The position numbers and the translations under genes were made by a program. This document shows positions 31,369-37,502 of a stretch of 38,150 nt of DNA, one piece after another (position 1 is the first letter of the stretch; each line of letters starts with the position of its first letter). The notes below the pieces were generated by a model, which was not told the DNA's origin, did no database searches, and saw only the letters and a list, made by a program, of their open reading frames with translations. This DNA is from a virus, in IMG/VR virus record IMGVR_UViG_3300034200_000800, positions 1 to 38,150 of that record, one strand, 5' to 3'.

Positions 31369-32058
31369 ATGACCAAAAACCTCCTATCTATCGACACAAA
31401 CGCCAAGACCGTCAAAGGTCAGCGCAAAGGCTACCTGACCGGAATCCTCTACCTTGCGCCGGGAAAACTATCTGGCCTCATTAATGTCTGTCCCAATGCG
31501 TCCGTCGCTTGTGACAACCTTTGCCTATACTACGCCGGACGCGGCGCTTTTAACTCTGTTCAGCAAGCGCGTACAGCAAAAACTATTTTCTACGTCAAAG
31601 ACCGTGAGGCCTTTCTTGCGACGCTGACCGAAAACGTGGCTTCGGTCATCCGAAAGGCCAAGGCAAAGCGCATGCATCCTGTCATCCGATTAAACGGGAC
31701 ATCCGATATCGGTTGGGAACGCTACACGGTCATCCAAGCGTTTAAAACGACCCGTTTTTACGACTACACCAAAAATTACGACCGCATGGTGTCGTTCCTA
31801 GATGGAAAACTTCCGTCGAATTACAGCCTGACCTTTTCCCGATCCGAAACCAACGAAACCCAATGCCTCGAGGTCTTGAAGCGTGGTGGCAACGTGGCGG
31901 TCGTTTTCCGAAAGTCTTTGCCGACGCATTGGAACGGATATCCGGTCATTAATGGCGACGAAAACGACCTCCGGTTTCTCGATCCTAAAGGCGTGGTCGT
32001 CGGCCTGACCGCGAAAGGTAAAGCAAAAACCGACACGACGGGATTCGTCGTCGGTTGA
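31369..32058 (+). CDS. gp88-family protein (DUF7227-like)
   Basis: A 229-residue protein that follows the phage Gene product 88 pattern closely: KGQRKGYLTGILYLAPGKLS, NVCPNASVACDNLCLYYAGR (C41, C48, C52), QQARTAKTIFYVKDREAFL, VIRLNGTSDIGWE (about 106-117), FYDYTKNYDRM, YSLTFSRSETNE, NGDENDLRFLDPKG, and the terminal GLTAKGKAKTDTTGFVV. The family is widespread in phages and its function is unknown; the conserved Cys, Asp and Arg suggest a metal-dependent enzyme. TTAATCCC precedes the ATG and its TGA overlaps a TTGACG box. Confidence 0.85.
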   Translation: MTKNLLSIDTNAKTVKGQRKGYLTGILYLAPGKLSGLINVCPNASVACDNLCLYYAGRGAFNSVQQARTAKTIFYVKDREAFLATLTENVASVIRKAKAKRMHPVIRLNGTSDIGWERYTVIQAFKTTRFYDYTKNYDRMVSFLDGKLPSNYSLTFSRSETNETQCLEVLKRGGNVAVVFRKSLPTHWNGYPVINGDENDLRFLDPKGVVVGLTAKGKAKTDTTGFVVG

Positions 32059-32113
32059 CGGTCCGCTTCAATCTATTCGAAAGAGTAGGTTGACGCGTCT
32101 CTTCAATCAAAAC

Positions 32114-32132
32114 ATCCAATCCACTCAATCCA
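32114..32132 (+). repeat. AATCC leader repeat (zinc-ribbon gene)
   Basis: The ATG at 32133 is preceded by three ATCC/AATCC units (ATCCAATCCACTCAATCCA). The same kind of leader precedes the genes at 32391 and 32592. No purine-rich ribosome site is present. Confidence 0.6.
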
Positions 32133-32366
32133 ATGTTAAACCGATATCCTGGTCAGTGTGTCCAATGCCACGAATACGTTCCCTCAGGCTTAGGAACCGT
32201 CACAAAACGCAATCGCGCATGGCGCATAGACTGCAATGCATGCACCGGCCGCATGCCCGAAAACTCCGGCCTGGTTTGCGTCAAACTATCCTCCGGTTGG
32301 ACAGGTACGCGCAATGCGCGCGGTCGTTGTGAAGATGCACCATGCTGCGGCTGCTGCTCTTTCTAA
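32133..32366 (+). CDS. Small zinc-ribbon protein
   Basis: A 77-residue protein with ten Cys: CVQC at 9-12 and CNAC at 34-37 (a classic four-Cys ribbon with about 21 residues between the pairs), then a single Cys (VCVKL) and a Cys-rich tail (CEDAPCCGCCSF). It is preceded by an AATCC-repeat leader rather than a ribosome site. Another frame here (32090-32332) lacks such a motif. It may bind DNA or RNA, or act as a protein adaptor. Confidence 0.7.
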   Translation: MLNRYPGQCVQCHEYVPSGLGTVTKRNRAWRIDCNACTGRMPENSGLVCVKLSSGWTGTRNARGRCEDAPCCGCCSF

Positions 32367-32370
32367 GTCT

Positions 32371-32390
32371 CAATCCACTCATCCAATCCA
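32371..32390 (+). repeat. AATCC leader repeat (gene at 32391)
   Basis: CAATCC, CTCATCC and AATCCA lead directly into ATGAAA. Near-identical to the leaders at 32114-32132 and 32574-32591. Confidence 0.6.
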
Positions 32391-32573
32391 ATGAAACTCG
32401 TTGAATTCCTACGCGCGCGCGCATTTGAAGAGCCGTTCCTGATGCATTCTGAAAAGTGGCAGTTCGTCACGATCAGACGCGCGGACGGAGCCGAAGACAT
32501 CGGTGTTTATCGGTTCTCCACGGACCTTTGTTACGACTACGCAGACTTCCGCGCGCTGTTTAATCTCCAATAA
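32391..32573 (+). CDS. 60-residue hypothetical protein
   Basis: A small acidic protein (60 aa) starting MKLVEFLRARAFEEPF, with a beta-type middle (WQFVTIRRADGAEDIGVYRF) and an aromatic end (CYDYADFRALF). I do not recognise it. It is preceded by the AATCC leader and followed 18 bases later by a similar gene start. Confidence 0.6.
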   Translation: MKLVEFLRARAFEEPFLMHSEKWQFVTIRRADGAEDIGVYRFSTDLCYDYADFRALFNLQ

Positions 32574-32591
32574 ATCATCCAATCCAATCCA
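32574..32591 (+). repeat. AATCC leader repeat (gene at 32592)
   Basis: Three tandem copies of ATCCA (ATCATCCAATCCAATCCA) abut ATGAAAACC. The purest copy of the leader found here, a tandem pentanucleotide. Confidence 0.65.
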
Positions 32592-32879
32592 ATGAAAACC
32601 GTTGACGATAGAAACGAAGAGCAAAAGAAAACTCACATTTGGGCAATTGTTGCCAAGGACCGCGCCATGTCCTATTGGGGCGGTGCGACGGGCGGTGTCT
32701 CACGCTGCGCGTGGGCTGTTCCATTCGCAGATTTGGACAAGGTAGACAGATGGGTACGCGCGCGCAGCGACATGTCCCATGTGCGGCCGGTTGCGCTGTC
32801 AAATTACCGCGCGCCGAAAGGCACGGCGCATCTTCATATTTACGCGGTCGACCAGAATCATCCGGCGGTAAACCGTTGA
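32592..32879 (+). CDS. 95-residue hypothetical early protein
   Basis: A basic protein (95 aa) with a Trp/Gly-rich middle (HIWAIVAKDRAMSYWGGATG, WAVPFADLDKVDRWV) and a C-terminal beta segment (GTAHLHIYAVDQNH). No family recognised. It uses the AATCC leader. The gene is followed by a 74-base gap with a promoter-like box. Confidence 0.6.
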   Translation: MKTVDDRNEEQKKTHIWAIVAKDRAMSYWGGATGGVSRCAWAVPFADLDKVDRWVRARSDMSHVRPVALSNYRAPKGTAHLHIYAVDQNHPAVNR

Positions 32880-32907
32880 CCCATCCTCCGCGCGCCATGC
32901 CGCAAGC

Positions 32908-32937
32908 GTGACGCGAAAGGGTAGGCCAATCTATCCG
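32908..32937 (+). promoter_or_regulatory. Second TTGACG-type promoter-like element
   Basis: GTGACG (32908-32913), an 18-base spacer and TATCCG (32932-32937), then CGTCAA (32936-32941) as a mirror of the -35 box. Spacing and the sequence ATCTATC(C)GTCAACC match the element at 30826-30858. The ATG at 32954 is 16 bases behind the -10. Confidence 0.5.
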
Positions 32938-32953
32938 TCAACCAATCCGAAGC

Positions 32954-33553
32954 ATGAAAACAATCCATCAAATCATCCGCGAAATCCAATTCTTCGACCC
33001 TGCAATCCGCGCATTTGACGCGCACGACCTACCGCAATCCGTCCGCGCGTACCTGCACCATAACTACCGCATGGACGCGCGCCTGACGGACGAGGAGCAA
33101 CAACTAGTCGAAACCTCTTTCGAACATTTCGCCGACAATCTGCGCGAATCATTTCAGGACGACCCAAGGCCTGACGCAACTCGCTTCTATCTTTTCGACG
33201 ATCTTAGCCTGTACGTCAGAACCAATGCCGGACCAGAATTATGGGCCGACGCGCAAGTGTTCGTCGTGGAGCGAATCCTGCCAGCTATGCGCCTGACGCG
33301 CCTGGAGGCTGACTTGATGCGTGAAATCGGAATGGACGAGCAGGTGTCGGAGGTTCGCGACGACTTTTTCTCCTCCTTCGCGCATATCCTGCACCGCGAC
33401 TGCGGCATCCCGCATTGCGACGCGCGGGAGCATTGGAACGCCTGGAGCCGCCAAGCTCCCGATTCGCTGACGGAGAAACTAGAACTGGGCGGCGGCGAAT
33501 CAGGCCGCGCGGAAGGCATTCGTTTCGCGTCTGAGTACACCGTTAACGCCTGA
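32954..33553 (+). CDS. 199-residue hypothetical early protein
   Basis: An acidic, helical protein (199 aa), starting MKTIHQIIREIQFFDPAIRA. Two long helices are predicted (EEQQLVETSFEHFADNLRES; WADAQVFVVERILPAMRL) and a Cys/His-bearing region at about 155-165 (HRDCGIPHCDAREHW) might hold a metal. The last 30 residues are Gly-rich. I do not recognise the family. It follows the second promoter-like box. Confidence 0.6.
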   Translation: MKTIHQIIREIQFFDPAIRAFDAHDLPQSVRAYLHHNYRMDARLTDEEQQLVETSFEHFADNLRESFQDDPRPDATRFYLFDDLSLYVRTNAGPELWADAQVFVVERILPAMRLTRLEADLMREIGMDEQVSEVRDDFFSSFAHILHRDCGIPHCDAREHWNAWSRQAPDSLTEKLELGGGESGRAEGIRFASEYTVNA

Positions 33554-33560
33554 AAACACC

Positions 33561-33875
33561 ATGAAATCCCAATTCACCCCCGCCCCCTGGCTAATTCGAT
33601 TCGAAGAGGATCGATTCGACTCGAAACTGTCTGTCCTTGAGGTCATCGATGGAAGCGATGCGTCATTGAATCATCCGCAGGGCGAACTTGTTCTTGCGCG
33701 AGTCAATGTCAGCGCGTTTGCGCCGCACATGGACGAACCGCTTGCCAACGCTCGCCTAATCGCCTCCGCCCCCGATCTTCTCTCCGCTCTCGAACGTCTC
33801 GCGCATCCAATGGCCGACGACGACGACCTGGACTACGCGCGCAAAATCATTGCCAAAGCGAAAGGCCAACAGTGA
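33561..33875 (+). CDS. Small phage protein with NARLIASAPDLL motif
   Basis: A 104-residue protein. It opens FTPAPW (residues 5-10) and has EPLANARLIASAPDLLSALE (about 60-79) before an acidic helix. This layout is common in small phage and prophage proteins near replication or early genes; I do not know a proven function. Its stop overlaps the GTG start of the next gene (GTGA). Confidence 0.75.
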   Translation: MKSQFTPAPWLIRFEEDRFDSKLSVLEVIDGSDASLNHPQGELVLARVNVSAFAPHMDEPLANARLIASAPDLLSALERLAHPMADDDDLDYARKIIAKAKGQQ

Positions 33876-34075
33876 ACCCCGATTCAAAAGACTTCAGGGC
33901 TGGCTTTGCTGTAGGCTTTATCCATGAGGACCTGCCGTCCCACTGGCGTGCGGAAAACGAGCGCAAGGCGTCAATGCCGCATGAGGACAACCATACGCGG
34001 GATTACTGGTCTGGCTATCTTCGCGGCATGGAGTTTCGAAAACTAGATGACGACAGCGGCGATTCGACCCGCTAA
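33872..34075 (+). CDS. 67-residue hypothetical protein (GTG start)
   Basis: A charged small protein (67 aa): PDSKDFRAGFAVGFIHEDLP, WRAENERKAS, DNHTRDYWSGYLRGMEF. It has two short helix-like repeats containing RAGFAVGF and WSGYLRGM, which might be related. It begins at a GTG overlapping the previous stop (GTGA). I do not recognise the family. Confidence 0.58.
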   Translation: MNPDSKDFRAGFAVGFIHEDLPSHWRAENERKASMPHEDNHTRDYWSGYLRGMEFRKLDDDSGDSTR

Positions 34076-34100
34076 AAAACTCCCACGCGCGAACAAAACT

Positions 34101-34466
34101 ATGCATCCCCTCCTTCTATCCGCCCTCATTCAGGTCGAATCCGGTGGAAACGATCAGGCCCGTGGCCGTCACGGCGAGCTTGGCGCGCTTCAGATCAAAT
34201 CGATCATGGTTCGCGATGTGAACCGGATCATGGGGACGCACTACGCGCACCAGCAGGTAACCAACCGCGCCATCTCGATCTTCATCGCGGAAAGCTATTT
34301 CGCGCACTATGGCAAACACCTCAGCGACGAAAGTCTCGCTCGGATCTGGCAAGGTGGGCCAAAAGCCCTTAGAAGATCATCCACGCGCGCGTATGGAAAA
34401 CGGGTCATGCGAAAGCTCCGCTCGATGGATGAATTCACTGAAAAGCCCACTTTCACCGCACGGTAA
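34101..34466 (+). CDS. Lytic transglycosylase-like endolysin
   Basis: A 121-residue SLT-type muramidase domain expected to cut peptidoglycan. LLSALIQVESGGNDQA (4-20) holds the catalytic Glu (E13); GRHGELGALQIK (22-33) and the SYFAHYG and ARIWQGGP segments follow as in other phage lysozyme-like transglycosylases. No signal peptide is visible, so a holin is needed (24717-24899). I choose ATG 34101, since the longer in-frame start at 34047 overlaps the previous gene by 29 bases and adds 18 residues without conserved features. It is away from the holin and spanin genes, and among early genes, so it could also be a virion or injection enzyme. Confidence 0.8.
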   Translation: MHPLLLSALIQVESGGNDQARGRHGELGALQIKSIMVRDVNRIMGTHYAHQQVTNRAISIFIAESYFAHYGKHLSDESLARIWQGGPKALRRSSTRAYGKRVMRKLRSMDEFTEKPTFTAR

Positions 34467-34480
34467 AACAACAGAAACCA

Positions 34481-34714
34481 ATGAAACTAACCATTCAGTC
34501 CAAAACCAACGCCCAAACGATTGTCGATCTGTTCAACGCAATCATCACCGGCGAATGCGAAGCTCAGGGCGTCAAACCGCTCTCTATTTACGACGAGGAC
34601 AAGCATATCTGCTCCATCACGGACGCGGACGGCAATCAAATCCTTGAGCTGATCATCGAACGCGAGCAGGGCGACAAGCTGGTTCAAACCGGCGAACCGG
34701 AGGATGCGCCGTGA
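34481..34714 (+). CDS. 77-residue hypothetical protein
   Basis: A small acidic alpha/beta protein (77 aa): KLTIQSKTNAQTIVDLFNAI, then KPLSIYDEDKHICSITDADG and LELIIEREQGDKLVQ. I do not recognise a family. CAACAGAAACCA precedes ATGAAA with no Shine-Dalgarno site. The stop overlaps the GTG start of the next gene. Confidence 0.62.
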   Translation: MKLTIQSKTNAQTIVDLFNAIITGECEAQGVKPLSIYDEDKHICSITDADGNQILELIIEREQGDKLVQTGEPEDAP

Positions 34715-35055
34715 TTACCGGAACGAACGGACCCTACACTGGGTACGAAATCCAAATGATCGTCGAAAAGAAATATCGGGACGACTCGTTGAAGGCTCGG
34801 AATTTATCTTTGGCCGAGTTGCTGGAAAGGCTGGAATCTGTGCGTAAACGGAATTTGGACGCAATCGCTGGCGAGTCAGCCACACGCCTCGCGCATGTGT
34901 CCGCTGCATTATCCTGCCTTGAAGACGCGCTTTTCTACGTCCGCATGTATCGGTCAGCCGATAATACAGGCGAGGGCGAAAAGCGACGCCAGGAGCTGAT
35001 CGACGACTCGGAAATGATCATCAACCTGATTCGCACCGGAGGACTCTACCCATGA
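34711..35055 (+). CDS. 114-residue hypothetical helical protein (GTG start)
   Basis: Mostly helical (114 aa): SLAELLERLESVRKRNLDAI, THVSAALSCLEDALFYVRMY-like helices (residues 59-80) and a C-terminal helix LIDDSEMIINLI. The pattern suggests a small helical bundle. It begins at a GTG overlapping the previous gene and its stop overlaps the next ATG (ATGA). No function known to me. Confidence 0.65.
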   Translation: MITGTNGPYTGYEIQMIVEKKYRDDSLKARNLSLAELLERLESVRKRNLDAIAGESATRLAHVSAALSCLEDALFYVRMYRSADNTGEGEKRRQELIDDSEMIINLIRTGGLYP

Positions 35056-35309
35056 TCCGCAATCTATTCGCCCCGCCCCGCTTTAAGGTTCAAATCAGCG
35101 GCGCGATTGGCTGGAGCGATTTGAAGGAACGGGTCGTCCGTTTCGAAACGCTCGAATACGCGACGCGCAAGGAGGCGGAAACGACAGCGCGAGAACTGAA
35201 CCCCGGCGAGTACACTCAGGGCCGCATCCGCGTCGTCCCGGTCGAAGTGCCGGAGGATTACGATGTGTATCCGGTCGTGGAGCGAGTGAGCGAAAAGCAT
35301 TCAACATGA
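35052..35309 (+). CDS. 85-residue hypothetical protein
   Basis: A small basic protein (85 aa), starting IRNLFAPPRFKVQISGAIGW, with a helix YATRKEAETTARELN and a beta end GRIRVVPVEVPEDYDVYPV. Its stop overlaps by 4 bases (ATGA) the start of the longer of the two frames that share the methyltransferase locus, which supports translation of that frame. No family known to me. Confidence 0.65.
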   Translation: MIRNLFAPPRFKVQISGAIGWSDLKERVVRFETLEYATRKEAETTARELNPGEYTQGRIRVVPVEVPEDYDVYPVVERVSEKHST

Positions 35310-36163
35310 GTGATACATGGATACTTCCAAAGCAGTTACACACCTTGGCCTATGCGCTGGATACGGAGGCATTGAGCTTGGACTTAAACGAGCAATCCCA
35401 AGTCTGCGCTCAATCGCTCTTTGTGAGGTCGAAGCCTTTGCCATTGCGAACCTGGTTGCGAAAATGGAAGCGGGACAACTGGAGCCAGCACCTGTTTGGC
35501 CGAATCTTAAAACCTTCCCTTGGCAATCGTTTCGCGGATGCGTGGATATCCTCACTGGCGGCTACCCATGCCAGCCCTTTAGCGCGGCAGGAAAACGACA
35601 AGGAGCAGACGACCCGAGACATCTCTGGCCATACATCGCAAGAGGAATTCGGATTCTTCAGCCAAGACTCTGCTTCTTTGAGAACGTCGAAGGACATATC
35701 TCGCTGGGGTTGTCCGACGTCATCGAAGACCTGGCAGGAATGGGTTATCGAACGACGTGGGGCATATTCAGCGCGTCTGAATGCGGTGCGCCTCACCAAC
35801 GCAAGCGGGTGTTCATCTTGGCCAACCGCATCGGCGCGGGATGGGAAGGATTCGCCGGGAGCATGGATGTATGCGGTGACGGATCGGAATCGGGAGGATC
35901 AGTTGGCCAGAAAGGTTTACGCGGTCGAGTTTGGCCGAGCCGTCCTAGCGGAGACAACCGATGCGAATGGGAACCACCCCGTGTCATCGACATATCGCCT
36001 GAATCCGAGATGGGTGGAGACATTGATGGGGATACCCGTTGGATGGGTTATGCCCACTGGGAATCCCTATCGGATTACGAGCGGCTATGCCACGCGCATG
36101 ACAGCCGCATCGACGAACTTCGTCTCCTCGGAAACGGTGTCGTCCCAGCTACCGCCGAGTTAG
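35306..36163 (+). CDS. Overprinted protein at the C5-methyltransferase locus
   Basis: A 285-residue protein in the frame one base shifted from the methyltransferase gene, sharing 847 bases with it. It starts by ATGA overlap with the gene before it. I recall the same kind of Ser/Trp/Arg-rich protein from other phages: RSKPLPLRTWLRKWKRDNWS followed by GRILKPS, TRDISGHTS, WQEWVIERRGAYSARLNAVR, SGCSSWPTASARDGKD (W172 P173), and LNPRWVETLMGIPVGW (232-247). These motifs are too regular for a chance frame. It may assist or modify the methyltransferase, or act alone. The reading is unusual and the biochemical function is unknown. Confidence 0.65.
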   Translation: MSDTWILPKQLHTLAYALDTEALSLDLNEQSQVCAQSLFVRSKPLPLRTWLRKWKRDNWSQHLFGRILKPSLGNRFADAWISSLAATHASPLARQENDKEQTTRDISGHTSQEEFGFFSQDSASLRTSKDISRWGCPTSSKTWQEWVIERRGAYSARLNAVRLTNASGCSSWPTASARDGKDSPGAWMYAVTDRNREDQLARKVYAVEFGRAVLAETTDANGNHPVSSTYRLNPRWVETLMGIPVGWVMPTGNPYRITSGYATRMTAASTNFVSSETVSSQLPPS

Positions 36164-36207
36164 CGTATCGAACTCTTGCGCGAGAACTTGTCGAAAATCA
36201 CGGATAA
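35317..36207 (+). CDS. DNA (cytosine-5) methyltransferase
   Basis: A 296-residue C5-methyltransferase. Motif I is LGLCAGYGGIELGLKRA (10-26), motif IV GGYPCQPFSAAGKRQG with catalytic C85, motif VI FENV (E122, 121-124), motif VIII QRKRVF (161-166), and the C-terminal RLLGNGVVPATAELAYRT is motif IX/X. It methylates cytosine in DNA, probably for escaping host restriction. The target-recognition region (about 175-265) is Gly-rich and short. The 3' part shares its DNA with the overprinted protein to 36163. The start at 35317 has no Shine-Dalgarno site; it lies 11 bases behind the overlapping gene's start. Confidence 0.9.
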   Translation: MDTSKAVTHLGLCAGYGGIELGLKRAIPSLRSIALCEVEAFAIANLVAKMEAGQLEPAPVWPNLKTFPWQSFRGCVDILTGGYPCQPFSAAGKRQGADDPRHLWPYIARGIRILQPRLCFFENVEGHISLGLSDVIEDLAGMGYRTTWGIFSASECGAPHQRKRVFILANRIGAGWEGFAGSMDVCGDGSESGGSVGQKGLRGRVWPSRPSGDNRCEWEPPRVIDISPESEMGGDIDGDTRWMGYAHWESLSDYERLCHAHDSRIDELRLLGNGVVPATAELAYRTLARELVENHG

Positions 36208-36240
36208 CTTTTCCGTTGGCCAATCTGAGCATCCAAAACC

Positions 36241-36498
36241 ATGTCATTTCATCGAATCGATTCTAGCGCGGTCATGGGCGAAACCGTCCGTAGAGCCGCA
36301 AAACACCTTCCGAACGCTCTACGGGCCGTTTCCGCTCCATTAAACAGCATTCTCGAATGTCGATTGAGCGATACAAACGCGTTCCAACCCTTATTCCGAA
36401 ACGGAAGCGGCACCGCCCTCAAAGGCGGGGAGCAAGCTTTCCGATTTCGGAATAAGCCTCTCCCCTTTTTTAGAAAGGGGAGGCTTATCTTTAGATGA
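36241..36498 (+). CDS. Doubtful 85-residue open frame over hairpins
   Basis: An 85-residue frame (ATG at 36241 preceded by CCAAAACC). The first 45 residues are normal in composition, but the second half is read through two large inverted repeats (36391-36455 and 36452-36488) and gives a low-quality Phe/Arg-rich end (FRFRNKPLPFFRKGRLIF). I do not recognise it. It may be a real short gene with a truncated end or just a frame across a regulatory region. Confidence 0.35.
   Translation: MSFHRIDSSAVMGETVRRAAKHLPNALRAVSAPLNSILECRLSDTNAFQPLFRNGSGTALKGGEQAFRFRNKPLPFFRKGRLIFR
36391..36488 (+). other. Two overlapping hairpins (possible RNA switch or terminator)
   Basis: Hairpin 1: TTATTCCGAAA (36391-36401) pairs perfectly with TTTCGGAATAA (36445-36455), with an inner CCGCC/GGCGG stem around CTCAAA. 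Hairpin 2: ATAAGCCT (36452-36459), a CT bulge and CCCCTTT (36462-36468) pair with AAAGGGG and AGGCTTAT (36474-36488). The arms overlap at 36452-36455, so the two compete. The tail after hairpin 2 is only CTTTAG, so a terminator would be weak. An attenuator-like or processing element is possible. Confidence 0.55.
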
Positions 36499-36546
36499 GC
36501 TAGGTAGACCAAGGATAACCAAGAAATAGCCATTGGTAGATTTCCG

Positions 36547-36575
36547 TTGACAAGAGGACAAAGTAGAGTTATCCA
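36547..36575 (+). promoter_or_regulatory. TTGACA-type promoter with leaderless start
   Basis: TTGACA (36547-36552), 17 bases, then TATCCA (36570-36575), a good sigma-70-type pair. The ATG at 36585 comes 9 bases after the -10 box, so transcription would begin at or almost at the start codon. The -10 resembles the TATCCG/TATCGT boxes at 32.93 and 30.85 kb. Confidence 0.6.
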
Positions 36576-36584
36576 TTTTCCACC

Positions 36585-37031
36585 ATGAGTTACCTTCCAA
36601 ATGGTTCGACGCTAAGGGCGACGTTCCGAGAGATGCCGCCGAAGAGGCACAACCTGACCCTCGAAAAGTCGGAGTTACTGGCCTACATCGTCGAGACGAT
36701 TGGCGGTGGTGTTGCCGAGGCGAACCGCGCGTTCAATTCGATGCGGAACGTGAAGAGTCAGGTCTTGGTCTTTGATCGGATCGAACGGGTCTGGCATGGT
36801 TGCGACTGGAAGCCGTCCGATGAGGAGGCGCAGAAGGATCTTGAATCGCGCAAGCTGTCGGATATCCGGCGGGAAATCGCCCAGCTTTGGAAGGCCATCA
36901 ATGCCCTGCGTAAGGCGAGGCAGCGGGGAAGGAGGAGGCAGAAGGAGGAAAAGCAATCAGCCACAACTGAACCAGAAGCCTCTTCGGCAAATGATCTAGC
37001 CGCAGACCTAAAGGAAATTTTCGGAAACTAG
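36585..37031 (+). CDS. Hypothetical protein with basic coiled-coil tail
   Basis: A 148-residue protein. The N-terminal 75 residues (LTLEKSELLAYIVETIGGGV, MRNVKSQVLVFDRIERVWHG) look folded, and the second half is a long basic helix (SDIRREIAQLWKAINALRKA, RQRGRRRQKEEKQ) ending in an acidic tail. The charge pattern suits nucleic-acid binding. It lies directly behind the promoter-like box, with the recombination genes downstream. I do not recognise the family. Confidence 0.65.
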   Translation: MSYLPNGSTLRATFREMPPKRHNLTLEKSELLAYIVETIGGGVAEANRAFNSMRNVKSQVLVFDRIERVWHGCDWKPSDEEAQKDLESRKLSDIRREIAQLWKAINALRKARQRGRRRQKEEKQSATTEPEASSANDLAADLKEIFGN

Positions 37032-37046
37032 TAAACCCTGACAACT

Positions 37047-37475
37047 ATGGAAACAAACCAGCAATTCGTACCCATCGAAAAATTTGAGAAGCTCTCAAAA
37101 TTCCTTGAGAAAATCTCCAATCGCCTCACCGAAATCGAAGCTGAGAACAAGAGAATCGTGGAGCAACTAGAATCCGGTGGTAACACCGACATCGACACCT
37201 GGGAAGGCTTCGGGCCGAAGCCAGAGCGTCAGCCGTTCAATCCGAACGCCGAAACGTACACCCTGGAACTCCGCAACGGCCCGTACACGATCCGACGCGA
37301 CGACGGCGAATCCGACAAGGAATGGCAACGGCGCAAAGAACACCTCATGGACCAACGTGTCACGTTCCTCAATGGCAGCGGACAGAACGGAACACCGGAG
37401 CAGGTGGCCTACCTCCAAAGAATCGAGGCACGACTAGGCCGAAAAATTTTCCAATATCCTCTTGCAACGACTTGA
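37047..37475 (+). CDS. Hypothetical protein with N-terminal coiled coil
   Basis: A 142-residue protein. Residues 8-44 form a heptad coiled coil (EKFEKLSKFLEKISNRLTEI, then ENKRIVEQLE). The C-terminal part (TYTLELRNGPYTIRRDDGES, MDQRVTFLNGSGQNGTPEQ) looks like a small beta domain plus helix. It is 15 bases behind the basic protein. I do not recognise a family; a DNA-replication or recombination accessory is a possibility from the neighbours. Confidence 0.6.
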   Translation: METNQQFVPIEKFEKLSKFLEKISNRLTEIEAENKRIVEQLESGGNTDIDTWEGFGPKPERQPFNPNAETYTLELRNGPYTIRRDDGESDKEWQRRKEHLMDQRVTFLNGSGQNGTPEQVAYLQRIEARLGRKIFQYPLATT

Positions 37476-37502
37476 GACAACTGCAACACTACGTCCGCAA
37501 CA

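Noticed and set aside
32090-32332. 80-codon frame overlapping the zinc-ribbon gene
   Set aside because: The 32133 frame has an ordered four-Cys site and the AATCC leader directly before its ATG; this frame has only Arg-rich low-complexity sequence.
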